NCBI GenBank assembly: GCA_902800215.1
Contig: CADCDS010000016.1
Location: 424-40,863, forward strand
Source: an uncultured Bacteroidales bacterium
Lineage (GTDB): Bacteria > Bacteroidota > Bacteroidia > Bacteroidales > Paludibacteraceae
Direction: 5' to 3'
Length of the DNA stretch: 40,440 nt
The translations under genes and the position numbers were made by a program. Of the stretch, positions 33,700 to 40,440 are shown piece after piece. Numbering within the stretch: position 1 is the first letter of the stretch; each line of letters opens with the position of its first letter. The notes below the pieces were generated by a model. It saw only the letters and a program-made list of their open reading frames with translations. It was not told the DNA's origin and did not search any database.

Positions 33700-36477
33700 T
33701 TACAACGTAATATTCATTCTGCACACGAATGTACGCGGAGCCGCCAGAGCCATCGGACGGTAACTGTATTCCGTATTCAGCAGGTTATTGATCAGGAACT
33801 GAACCTCCACGTGCTCTTTGAAACGCACCGAAGCGCGCAGATCCATCGTGAAGACACCTGTATTATGACTCATCCAGTAGTCGTGAAGCGAGACACCATC
33901 CTCGTAACCGAAGATGAACTTACGGGCATAATCCATCAGATCCGGCTCTGCCTTCTCGCGCTCATCCACCATGATATAATCCACCGCCAGCATCTTACTG
34001 CGGTACATCATATTGATACCCAGCGACAACCACTTATAGTTATAATCAATCGTCGTCTTGAACGAGTGTTTATTGCGGTATTTCAGATACTTGGAGTCGT
34101 TGGATTTGTTCTTCATCTGTAGCGGATCAGTATAGGTCTTCTCCTCCTCGACACGCTTCGCGTTATCCATATCCTCCGGCTCCGTGAAGGTATAACCGAT
34201 CGAGTAACGCAGACCCATCTCTTTTTGGATATCTACCTTACCTGCCGTACTAACCTCGCAGCCGTAGATACGAGCGTGGTTGACGTTCACAAACTGCGCA
34301 CCGATACCAATGCCGGCATTACTCAGCGATTTGGTGGTCTTGATATCGTCGATCATCTTCTGCGCCTCACTAACCACGTCATCCATCGAGTTGATCATCG
34401 TGAAATCCGAGTTCCGGAACAAACCGAACTGATACTCGATCATGTTTCTATACTCTGTATAGAAGGCTGCCACGTCTAACGTACCCGTGATCGGACCGAA
34501 CTTATACAACTGCTTGTAACCGATCTCCGCATTAAAGCCCGACTCCGGCTTGATGTCGTGATTCGGATAAACACCTACGCCGCCGATATCCTTACGGGCG
34601 AATTTCTCCGTAATGGACGGGTTACGATAGCCCTGACCAAAGCTCGCACGAAGGAATCCCGCCTTGTATATCTCCCAGTTCAGACCTGCGCGGAAAACCG
34701 GACGCACCGGACAGAGCCACTTGCCGATCTGGATATTCGCCTCTTTATAATGGTCATCCATCCGGTAATACTCCAGACGCATTCCTGCGCTCAGCGACAA
34801 CTTATCCGCGATACGGTGGTCGTACTGCAAGTATGCCGCTACGTTATCCGTATGGTGCGTTCCCGTGATATTGGCTGTATTCGTGATATGATTCCAGTTC
34901 ACGCCGGTCGTCAGACGGACACCGGAGTTCCATTGTTTGGCAAACTGATAATCCAGATAGCCGTTGTACGTCAACTCCGGCCGCGTCGGGTCGTTATTCG
35001 CCAGCAAATGCATCGCATAAGCTACCGCGTCCTGCAACTCCGCTACCGTTCCCGTATAGCCTAAACCATTCTGTACCAGGTCTATACCGCTCTTCACTGC
35101 CCCCAGCCAGTCCTCGTTCATTACCGGAATAGCGACATCTTTGAACGTCAGGATAAGCGCATCCTCCGTGCTCATTCCGCCATCCGTATAACCCTTGAAC
35201 TCGTCGTACTTACCCTTCACTTTTTCCAAGTCAAAACTCTGCACAGCCCATTTCGCCAAGTCCTCCGTACTCATCGTCGCAGAGGGCGTCGTCAGGTTGT
35301 CGGATGTCAGGTAAAAACGTGCACGTATCTTATGAGAGATACCCTTATCGGCATCGTCGTAGTTCCAAAACGGATCGATATTGAAATTATGCTCCTTACG
35401 ACCCATATTCGTCAGCGGAGACGGCAAAACTGGCTGTTTCGGGCTGCGCCAGATGAAGAAATCACCATACTGGTTCGCTACGTAATTCATGTTCGCACCC
35501 ATCGTCATATATTTGCCGGCATCCATCGGCTGGTGGTAAGTCAGATTTCCGCCCAGACGAACACGGTCGTTGAAACTCTGCTGACGGAAACCCTCGTCCT
35601 TAAAGCCGCTGATGGCACCCGAGATATCAAAATTACCTACTCGCCTCGAGTGCGATGCCTCAGCGCCGTAATACAACGGCAGACGCGCTCCCGTGTACGC
35701 GTATTCCTTATAATTGTCATATACTCCCACATAACCGCTGATCTTCGTCTCAGGCTTCAATCCCGGACGTTGAGTGCGCACATTGATCACGCCATTCAGC
35801 GCAGACGAACCGTACAACACAGACGAGGCTCCCTTGATCACCTCCACCTGGCCGACGTTCTCCAGCGGCACGTTGTTCCAGTTGATCTCACCCGTCTTCG
35901 GATTCAAAATAGACATTCCATCCATCAACACCTGGCAACGGCTACCGACGCTATACGTCCAGCCTCCACCACCACGGATAGATGGCTGTTTATCGATAAT
36001 CTCCACACCTGGCAGTGTCTGTAAAGTGGACGATAAGTCCGTCGGAGCCTGGCTGCGAAGCGCTTGAGGCTTCAACAATTCCATCGAAACCGTCACATCG
36101 GTTGACCTTTGCTCAAAACGACCTGCCGTCACAACAACATCATCCAGAATCTCATTATGCGTCAGTAAGGGCACATTAATCTCTTTCGTCAGCGAATTAA
36201 CCGACCTCGTCTCTGTGTCATAGCCCACATACGAAAAAATCAACATCGTCGGCTTGCGGGTATCTACCAAAATTGTATAATGTCCGTCAAAATCCGTTAC
36301 CGTTCCATTCGATAGATCATTCTTGTCACATACCGTCACGCCGATCAACGGCTCACGCGTCTGAAAATCTGTCACCACGCCGGAAACCTCTGTCATATGC
36401 GTACCCGACGTCTGAGCCCATGCGCACAAAGTGCACATGAGCGTAACAATAAATAGAGAAAATTTGTTTTTATTCAT
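33700..36477 (-). CDS. TonB-dependent outer-membrane receptor
   Basis: This 925-residue receptor has a signal peptide (1-21, ending AWA), a CarboxypepD-reg-like domain (about 28-110: VSGVVTDFQTREPLIGVTV) and a plug domain (about 115-235: VVVTAGRFEQRSTDVTVS, SIRGGGGWTYSVGSRCQVLMDGM, VIKGASSVLYGSSALNGVINV). The barrel of about 680 residues ends in RTFVCRMNITL. No SusD-like gene follows, so it is not a standard glycan utilisation pair; siderophore, haem, cobalamin or peptide import are possible. It heads the four-gene run. A long insertion (about 400-500) suggests a large extracellular loop. Confidence 0.9.
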   Translation of the reverse strand: MNKNKFSLFIVTLMCTLCAWAQTSGTHMTEVSGVVTDFQTREPLIGVTVCDKNDLSNGTVTDFDGHYTILVDTRKPTMLIFSYVGYDTETRSVNSLTKEINVPLLTHNEILDDVVVTAGRFEQRSTDVTVSMELLKPQALRSQAPTDLSSTLQTLPGVEIIDKQPSIRGGGGWTYSVGSRCQVLMDGMSILNPKTGEINWNNVPLENVGQVEVIKGASSVLYGSSALNGVINVRTQRPGLKPETKISGYVGVYDNYKEYAYTGARLPLYYGAEASHSRRVGNFDISGAISGFKDEGFRQQSFNDRVRLGGNLTYHQPMDAGKYMTMGANMNYVANQYGDFFIWRSPKQPVLPSPLTNMGRKEHNFNIDPFWNYDDADKGISHKIRARFYLTSDNLTTPSATMSTEDLAKWAVQSFDLEKVKGKYDEFKGYTDGGMSTEDALILTFKDVAIPVMNEDWLGAVKSGIDLVQNGLGYTGTVAELQDAVAYAMHLLANNDPTRPELTYNGYLDYQFAKQWNSGVRLTTGVNWNHITNTANITGTHHTDNVAAYLQYDHRIADKLSLSAGMRLEYYRMDDHYKEANIQIGKWLCPVRPVFRAGLNWEIYKAGFLRASFGQGYRNPSITEKFARKDIGGVGVYPNHDIKPESGFNAEIGYKQLYKFGPITGTLDVAAFYTEYRNMIEYQFGLFRNSDFTMINSMDDVVSEAQKMIDDIKTTKSLSNAGIGIGAQFVNVNHARIYGCEVSTAGKVDIQKEMGLRYSIGYTFTEPEDMDNAKRVEEEKTYTDPLQMKNKSNDSKYLKYRNKHSFKTTIDYNYKWLSLGINMMYRSKMLAVDYIMVDEREKAEPDLMDYARKFIFGYEDGVSLHDYWMSHNTGVFTMDLRASVRFKEHVEVQFLINNLLNTEYSYRPMALAAPRTFVCRMNITL

Positions 36478-36509
36478 TATGATTTGTACCTTATTTTCAA
36501 AATCGGGTG

Positions 36510-36540
36510 CAAAATTACTACTTTATTCCAACATACACAA
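36510..36540 (-). promoter_or_regulatory. Bacteroidota-type promoter for the TonB operon
   Basis: Minus-strand TTG (36540-36538), a 20-base spacer, TAATTTTG (36517-36510), 32 bases upstream of the receptor ATG at 36477. The flanking 36541-36645 is AT-rich with no further signal seen. Confidence 0.75.
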
Positions 36541-36645
36541 CACCTAAAATTAATAGAAAGTGCTCTTTCTTTAATATTTTATGCTAAATCTTAAAAATAG
36601 TATATTATTTTTAGCCGAAAATTCATTTTATGTACATGTTATATT

Positions 36646-36678
36646 AAAAAAAATGAGCCCAATCTTGAGGGCTCATTT
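36646..36678 (-). terminator. Intrinsic terminator after htpG
   Basis: Perfect 10-base stem AAATGAGCCC (36651-36660), loop of eight, GGGCTCATTT (36669-36678). On the minus strand it is followed by a run of T (36650-36646). It lies about 25 bases past the htpG stop. Confidence 0.9.
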
Positions 36679-36682
36679 CTCA

Positions 36683-36714
36683 CAATTCAACAATTTAACG
36701 TTTTAACCGTTTAG
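36683..36714. repeat. 8-base tandem array at the htpG 3' end
   Basis: CAATTCAA, CAATTTAA, CGTTTTAA, CCGTTTAG in register, covering the htpG stop. It shares TTTAACGTTTTAAC with the array at 23973. Confidence 0.8.
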
Positions 36715-38643
36715 CAAATCGACACTTCGGTTGACGAATTTGGCGAGTGCTTCGCCTTTGAGTTGCCCGGAGGCGAGGAGGGCGATGTCGATGAGTTGTT
36801 TAAGCCGCTCATCTTCGTTCGCCAGCGAATAGACCGTTTTTACGACGGTCTCTTTCTTTCCGTCTTTCTCGACCTCTTCATTTACTTGTTCGGAAGTCTC
36901 CTTCGCGACGAGTTCCTGAATGAGCGGATGGTTCGTATTCACCACCAAGTTGTAACTGTCGGGCATGTTTCCATAGAAATTCATGCCTTGCTGGTGCGCC
37001 GACATCTCTTTCATCCGGCGCATGAACTCGTTCTGGGTCAGGAAGACAGGCAATGCGTCAGCTGCTGCTGCTTCGCAGGTTACATTGTAACGCAGTTTGT
37101 CGGCATCACTCGGCAGCAATCCTTCAAACGCCTTCCGCAAACCTTCTTTCTGCTCGTCGGTATAGGTATCCTTGGCGGTGTCCTCTTTCTTGATGAGGTT
37201 CTCGATGGTGTCGGAGTCGATGCGCACGAAACGTAGTTTCTCGTGTTTTTGCTCGGCTTGAGACATACAATGTACGTCGAGTTCTCCGTCCATGAGTAAG
37301 ACATCGTAGCCTTTGGTCTTTGCACGCTCGATATAGGTGTAGTGTGCATCGGGATCGTTGGTGTATAGGAGAACGAGGTTTCCGTCTTTGTCCACTTGGT
37401 TCTCACGCACTTTATCCATGTATTCCTGGAGCGGAGCATATTCGCCGTTGAGGTTCTTGAGCAGGGCAAAGGTCGTTGCTTTCTCATAGAACTTCTCGTC
37501 GGTTAACATTCCGAATTGGATGAACATTTTGATATCGTCCCATTTCTTGGCAAAATCGTCCTTGTCGGCCTTGTAGAGTTCTGCCAGTTTATCGGCTACT
37601 TTCTTCGTGATGTAACCGCTGATTTTCTTCACGTTATTGTCGGATTGCAAGTACGAACGGCTGACGTTGAGGGGGATGTCCGGTGAATCGATGACGCCGT
37701 GTAAGAGGGTCAGGTATTCCGGAACGATGTTCTCCACTTCGTCGGTGACGTAAACCTGGTTGCAATAGAGTTGAATCTTATTGCGGTGTACGTCGAGGTT
37801 CGTTTTGATCTTCGGGAAGTACAGGATACCGGTGAGGTTGAACGGATAATCCACGTTTAGATGGATGTGGAAGAGCGGTTCATCGAACTGCATAGGATAG
37901 AGTTCGTGGTAGAAATTCGTGTAATCCTCTTCGGTCAGATCCGTCGGTTTACGCGTCCACGCCGGGTTGATATCGTTGATGATGTTCTCTTCTTCGAGTT
38001 CGATTTCTTTACCATCTTTCCACTCTTTCTTACGACCGAAGGCGATCTCTACCGGCAGGAATTTGCAGTATTTCTTAAGCAGCCCTTCGATGGTTGCATC
38101 TTCGAGATACTGACTGAACTCATCGTCGATATGCAGGACAATGTCGGTACCGCGTTCGGCTTTGATGGTATCCTCCATCGTGTACTCCGGGTTACCTTCG
38201 CAAGACCAGTGAACGGCTTTGGCGTCCTCTTTGTAGGACTGCGAGAAGATCTCCACTTTCTTGGAAACCATGAAGGCGGAATAGAATCCGAGACCGAAAT
38301 GACCGATGATGGCTTCGGTTTTGTCCTTGTACTGGTTGAGGAACTCCTCAGCGCCGGAGAACGCGATCTGGTTAATGTACTTATCGACTTCCTCAGCGGT
38401 CATTCCGATACCGTGATCGGAGACGGTGAGGGTTTTCTTGGCCTTATCAATCGTGACACGTACACGAATGTCACCGAGATCGCCCTTCACTTCACCTACG
38501 GAAGAGAGGGTTTTTAACTTCGATGTTGCATCAACGGCATTAGAGATCAATTCACGGAGGAAGATCTCGTGATCTGAATACAAAAATTTCTTAATGACGG
38601 GGAAGATGTTGTCTGACGTTACCCCAATATTACCTTTTGACAT
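36703..38643 (-). CDS. htpG: Molecular chaperone HtpG (Hsp90)
   Basis: This 646-residue cytosolic Hsp90 binds ATP in a GHKL fold. Motifs seen: FLRELISNAVDAT (N-box), SDHGIGMTAEEV, GHFGLGFYSAFMV (lid and G2 loop), then the middle domain with the catalytic-type Arg region (PLNVSRSYLQ) and a C-terminal dimerisation domain with MKEMSAHQQGMNFYG and NLVVNTNHPLIQELV. Its N-terminus begins KGNIGVTSDNIFPVIKKFLYS, the short Bacteroidota form. Its stop lies in an 8-base tandem array, followed by an intrinsic terminator. No canonical promoter was seen upstream; the space to the SecD-like gene is 84 bases. Confidence 0.94.
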   Translation of the reverse strand: MSKGNIGVTSDNIFPVIKKFLYSDHEIFLRELISNAVDATSKLKTLSSVGEVKGDLGDIRVRVTIDKAKKTLTVSDHGIGMTAEEVDKYINQIAFSGAEEFLNQYKDKTEAIIGHFGLGFYSAFMVSKKVEIFSQSYKEDAKAVHWSCEGNPEYTMEDTIKAERGTDIVLHIDDEFSQYLEDATIEGLLKKYCKFLPVEIAFGRKKEWKDGKEIELEEENIINDINPAWTRKPTDLTEEDYTNFYHELYPMQFDEPLFHIHLNVDYPFNLTGILYFPKIKTNLDVHRNKIQLYCNQVYVTDEVENIVPEYLTLLHGVIDSPDIPLNVSRSYLQSDNNVKKISGYITKKVADKLAELYKADKDDFAKKWDDIKMFIQFGMLTDEKFYEKATTFALLKNLNGEYAPLQEYMDKVRENQVDKDGNLVLLYTNDPDAHYTYIERAKTKGYDVLLMDGELDVHCMSQAEQKHEKLRFVRIDSDTIENLIKKEDTAKDTYTDEQKEGLRKAFEGLLPSDADKLRYNVTCEAAAADALPVFLTQNEFMRRMKEMSAHQQGMNFYGNMPDSYNLVVNTNHPLIQELVAKETSEQVNEEVEKDGKKETVVKTVYSLANEDERLKQLIDIALLASGQLKGEALAKFVNRSVDLLNG

Positions 38644-38659
38644 AGTATTTGTGTTTTAA

Positions 38660-38694
38660 AAATTTTCAAATCCAATTTCTAATTTACAAATCCT
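38660..38694. repeat. Degenerate 7-base tandem array upstream of htpG
   Basis: AAATTTT, CAAATCC, AATTTCT, AATTTAC, AAATCCT in register. AT-rich and degenerate, so it may be chance; it lies in the htpG leader. Confidence 0.4.
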
Positions 38695-38706
38695 ATGCCA
38701 AGAGGC

Positions 38707-38726
38707 AAAAACTGCCAAAATGGCAG
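38707..38726 (-). terminator. Intrinsic terminator after the SecD-domain lipoprotein gene
   Basis: On the minus strand CTGCCA, loop TTT, TGGCAG (38726-38712), then a five-T run (38711-38707). It follows the stop codon at 38728 directly and separates this gene from htpG. Confidence 0.8.
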
Positions 38727-38727
38727 A

Positions 38728-39882
38728 TTATTTAGCCGGTTCGATCACTTCGATTTGGAGGATGCGAACGGGTGCCGGCATCTTACCGGACTTGAGGACA
38801 TTGGCCAGATCTTTGGCTTCTTCTTCGGTGAAGTTTCCGGCGATAGAACTACGTCCGCATGTGATTTCGGATTGTACGGTCGGGTAAGTATAGACGAGGC
38901 CGTCTAAAACGATCGCGATGGGTCTGCCGATGTTCATTTGCGTGAAACGAGCCCATTCACGAGCGCCAGCTGCGTTCATACTCATCATTATTTCCGCATA
39001 GTTTGCGTTCATCTCGGCACGTGCGTCGGTGATTACATCGCCGTTCAAGGCGGGACAACCTCGTCTACTTGCCTTCAGCGCAATGAGTCGGAAATATTGT
39101 CCCGTTTCATCTACCGGTTTTACTTCCCATGCGAAGCGCACATCACGAGGAAGGATTTTGAGCGCAGCCGAGGAACGCAAGATCTCGTTAATCTTCGCCG
39201 TGTCGGAAACATTTGCCGTACCGATCACCGGGGAGTAAGAATAATTTTCGGTATCAGCAAAGAAAGAGAAGAACGACTGTTGAGCATGCAGTTCTTGTAG
39301 TGCTGAAAGCAGTTCTTGCAAAGAATACGTTTCCCAGAATTCCAGATTTGCACTACTTCCAATTAATTTACTAATACGTTGTTCATCTTTTATGCCAGGG
39401 ATCTCGATTAGAATACGTCCGTTGGACAATTTCTGCATAGTCGGGTTAGAGATACCAAAACGGTCAAGCCGAGTACGGAGTACGTTGAAGGAGTTGTCAA
39501 TGGCTGCCTCTACTTCACCGCGGACAACGTATCTTACATCGCTATTGTTCATGTCGGGATCTATTCTGTCACGCATAGTCGCGCAGAACAAAGGAGCTAA
39601 ACGATGATCGAGTTGCTCATACATGTCAAAGAAGGTTTCCAAAAAGTCATTCGACTCGTCTTCTTGCATTTGCCGACAAGCGAAATCAAAAACATTTTTA
39701 TAGTCAGGTGTCAAATTATGACCGGTCAAAGCGTCCAAGATGTCCGGGACAGATACTTCGGCCGTTAAAACGATACCTCCGTCTTTTTCAATAGACGCGG
39801 GTTGTTTGCTACAGGACGTGCCAAAGAGGCATACGAAAGCGAAGCATGCAACTCCGCAAAGGATGAGATTAGAGTGTTTCAT
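38728..39882 (-). CDS. Lipoprotein consisting of a SecD-type periplasmic domain
   Basis: This 384-residue protein starts at the ATG that opens a lipoprotein signal (lipobox near FGTSC, Cys 24); the frame extends nine codons upstream. The rest matches the first periplasmic domain of SecD/SecDF: VRGEVEAAIDNSFNVLRTRLDRFGISNPTMQKL, NGRILIEIPGIKDEQRISKLIGSSANLEFWETY, an insert of about 140 residues, then MNAAGAREWARFT, RPIAIVLDGLVYTYPTVQSEI and NFTEEEAKDLANVLKSGKMPAPV. Ordinary SecD continues from there into five membrane helices; here the protein stops within a dozen residues. It is therefore a membrane-tethered but helix-free SecD domain, not a working SecD. Role unknown. It is preceded by a 71-base gap and ends at a terminator. 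Confidence 0.88.
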   Translation of the reverse strand: MKHSNLILCGVACFAFVCLFGTSCSKQPASIEKDGGIVLTAEVSVPDILDALTGHNLTPDYKNVFDFACRQMQEDESNDFLETFFDMYEQLDHRLAPLFCATMRDRIDPDMNNSDVRYVVRGEVEAAIDNSFNVLRTRLDRFGISNPTMQKLSNGRILIEIPGIKDEQRISKLIGSSANLEFWETYSLQELLSALQELHAQQSFFSFFADTENYSYSPVIGTANVSDTAKINEILRSSAALKILPRDVRFAWEVKPVDETGQYFRLIALKASRRGCPALNGDVITDARAEMNANYAEIMMSMNAAGAREWARFTQMNIGRPIAIVLDGLVYTYPTVQSEITCGRSSIAGNFTEEEAKDLANVLKSGKMPAPVRILQIEVIEPAK

Positions 39883-39953
39883 ATTCGTTTGTATTTTGGG
39901 TTTGTGCAATAAAGAGCAAAAATTATGCCATAAGGGGCCATAACGGCGTATTT

Positions 39954-40440
39954 TTATTCGAGGATGGGTGTCATGGCACCGAGGAAGACGCGGCTGAAGG
40001 CCTGGCGACGACGGGCAAAGGTGTGGAGACGACGGAGAGGGATGGGTTCGAAGGTAACGTCATCCGATGTCGTTTGATATTGTTTGATATCGTTTGAAAT
40101 AGTTTGAGATTCTTGGGATTTAGCGGCATCACGGGCGGATTGAAGGGCACGATAGATGGAGACGTAGGTATATTGATAGAAACGGGCGTAGGGTTTGAGG
40201 CCGGGTTCGGGTTGTTTATGGGCTTTGAAGACGTTGAAGTAATGGTTCAGGAAACGGATACGCCATTCGAGGGCTTCCATGGAATGGTCTCGTTCGAGGG
40301 CATGTGCCCGGCGTTGGGCTTCTTTGATGAGTTCACGATTCGCTACACAGGCAGCGGACCAGTGTTTGGGAAAATGGTAAGTATAGAGTTCGAAGAGGCC
40401 AGGACGGTGACGGGAAGGGCGGACGACGATGTGTTTGCGG
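39954..40440 (-). CDS. Hypothetical protein, 5' end outside the window
   Basis: The frame is open from the right edge to the stop at 39954, about 161 residues seen. An internal Met at 40280 is unlikely to be the start, since the upstream stretch (PGLFELYTYHFPKHWSAA, ELIKEAQRRAHALERDHS) reads as folded protein and stays open. The visible part is basic and helical with no signal or membrane segment. From memory it resembles uncharacterised Bacteroidales proteins. A 10-base tandem array (40071-40110) encodes SQTISNDIKQYQTTSDD, an inserted polar stretch. The C-terminus is Arg-rich (RRLHTFARRRQAFSRVF). Function unknown. Confidence 0.7.
   Translation of the reverse strand, partial: RKHIVVRPSRHRPGLFELYTYHFPKHWSAACVANRELIKEAQRRAHALERDHSMEALEWRIRFLNHYFNVFKAHKQPEPGLKPYARFYQYTYVSIYRALQSARDAAKSQESQTISNDIKQYQTTSDDVTFEPIPLRRLHTFARRRQAFSRVFLGAMTPILE
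40071..40110. repeat. 10-base tandem array, nnTTTGAnAT type
   Basis: CGTTTGATAT, TGTTTGATAT, CGTTTGAAAT, AGTTTGAGAT in register, then TCTTGGGATT. It is inside the partial hypothetical gene and is the only array with a period of 10. Confidence 0.88.

Noticed and set aside
37861-38517. Open frame of 218 codons on the plus strand
   Set aside because: Antisense to the htpG ATPase domain, whose motifs are unmistakable.
38728-39882. Functional secD
   Set aside because: No membrane helices and no secF follow; only the periplasmic domain with a lipoprotein signal is present.
39917-39925. Promoter for the SecD-domain lipoprotein gene
   Set aside because: The minus strand reads TAATTTTTG, one base too long for TAnnTTTG, and no TTTG lies at the right distance.

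Overview
The window looks like chromosome of a Bacteroidales (Bacteroidota) bacterium. Promoters are of the Bacteroidota type: TAnnTTTG preceded by TTTG/TTG after 19-20 bases. Families typical of the phylum are present: PUR/DUF3276, the long Bacteroidota NusB, the Bacteroidota RpoZ between bamD and coaBC, DUF4494, DUF4105, glycine-lipid acyltransferases and TonB receptors. No rRNA, tRNA, CRISPR, insertion sequence or phage gene was seen. Genes are tightly packed and no gene-free stretch exceeds 300 bases.

Layout. 1-4934 (+): a small hypothetical gene, a zinc-ribbon membrane protein, a short HTH protein, two tandem paralogous outer-membrane barrels, and an ApbE flavin transferase. 4943-7325 (+): bamD, rpoZ, coaBC, converging on a PUR-family gene. 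7778-11294 (+): nusB, yajC, a YbbR-domain protein and a DegT aminotransferase. 11300-19329 (+): a run of mostly overlapping genes headed by rpoN: PAP2-like phosphatase, DUF4105, an alkaline-phosphatase-superfamily protein that seems to lack metal ligands, DUF4494, glsA/glsB-like glycine-lipid acyltransferases, and a YggS-HAD fusion. 19392-21452: a ClpB without its N-terminal domain. 21481-24834 (-): argS, a dolichol-phosphate-mannose-synthase-like glycosyltransferase and a metallo-beta-lactamase-fold hydrolase, divergent from an M24 aminopeptidase P. 26770-36477 (-): a four-gene operon, TonB receptor followed by three exported modular proteins. 36703-39882 (-): htpG and a lipoprotein made of the SecD periplasmic domain alone. 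39954-40440 (-): a partial hypothetical gene.

Most interesting. (1) About 15 short tandem arrays, most with a 7-base unit and a few with 8 or 10, lie across the window. Many are inside genes, including three in argS. Arrays at distant loci share unit sequences, so they form dispersed families. (2) A SecD periplasmic domain is carried by a lipoprotein signal instead of membrane helices. (3) Two exported proteins share an exact four-fold A/B Cys-repeat architecture, and three share one C-terminal motif. (4) A YggS-HAD phosphatase fusion. (5) A natively N-domain-less ClpB with a shortened second AAA+ module.
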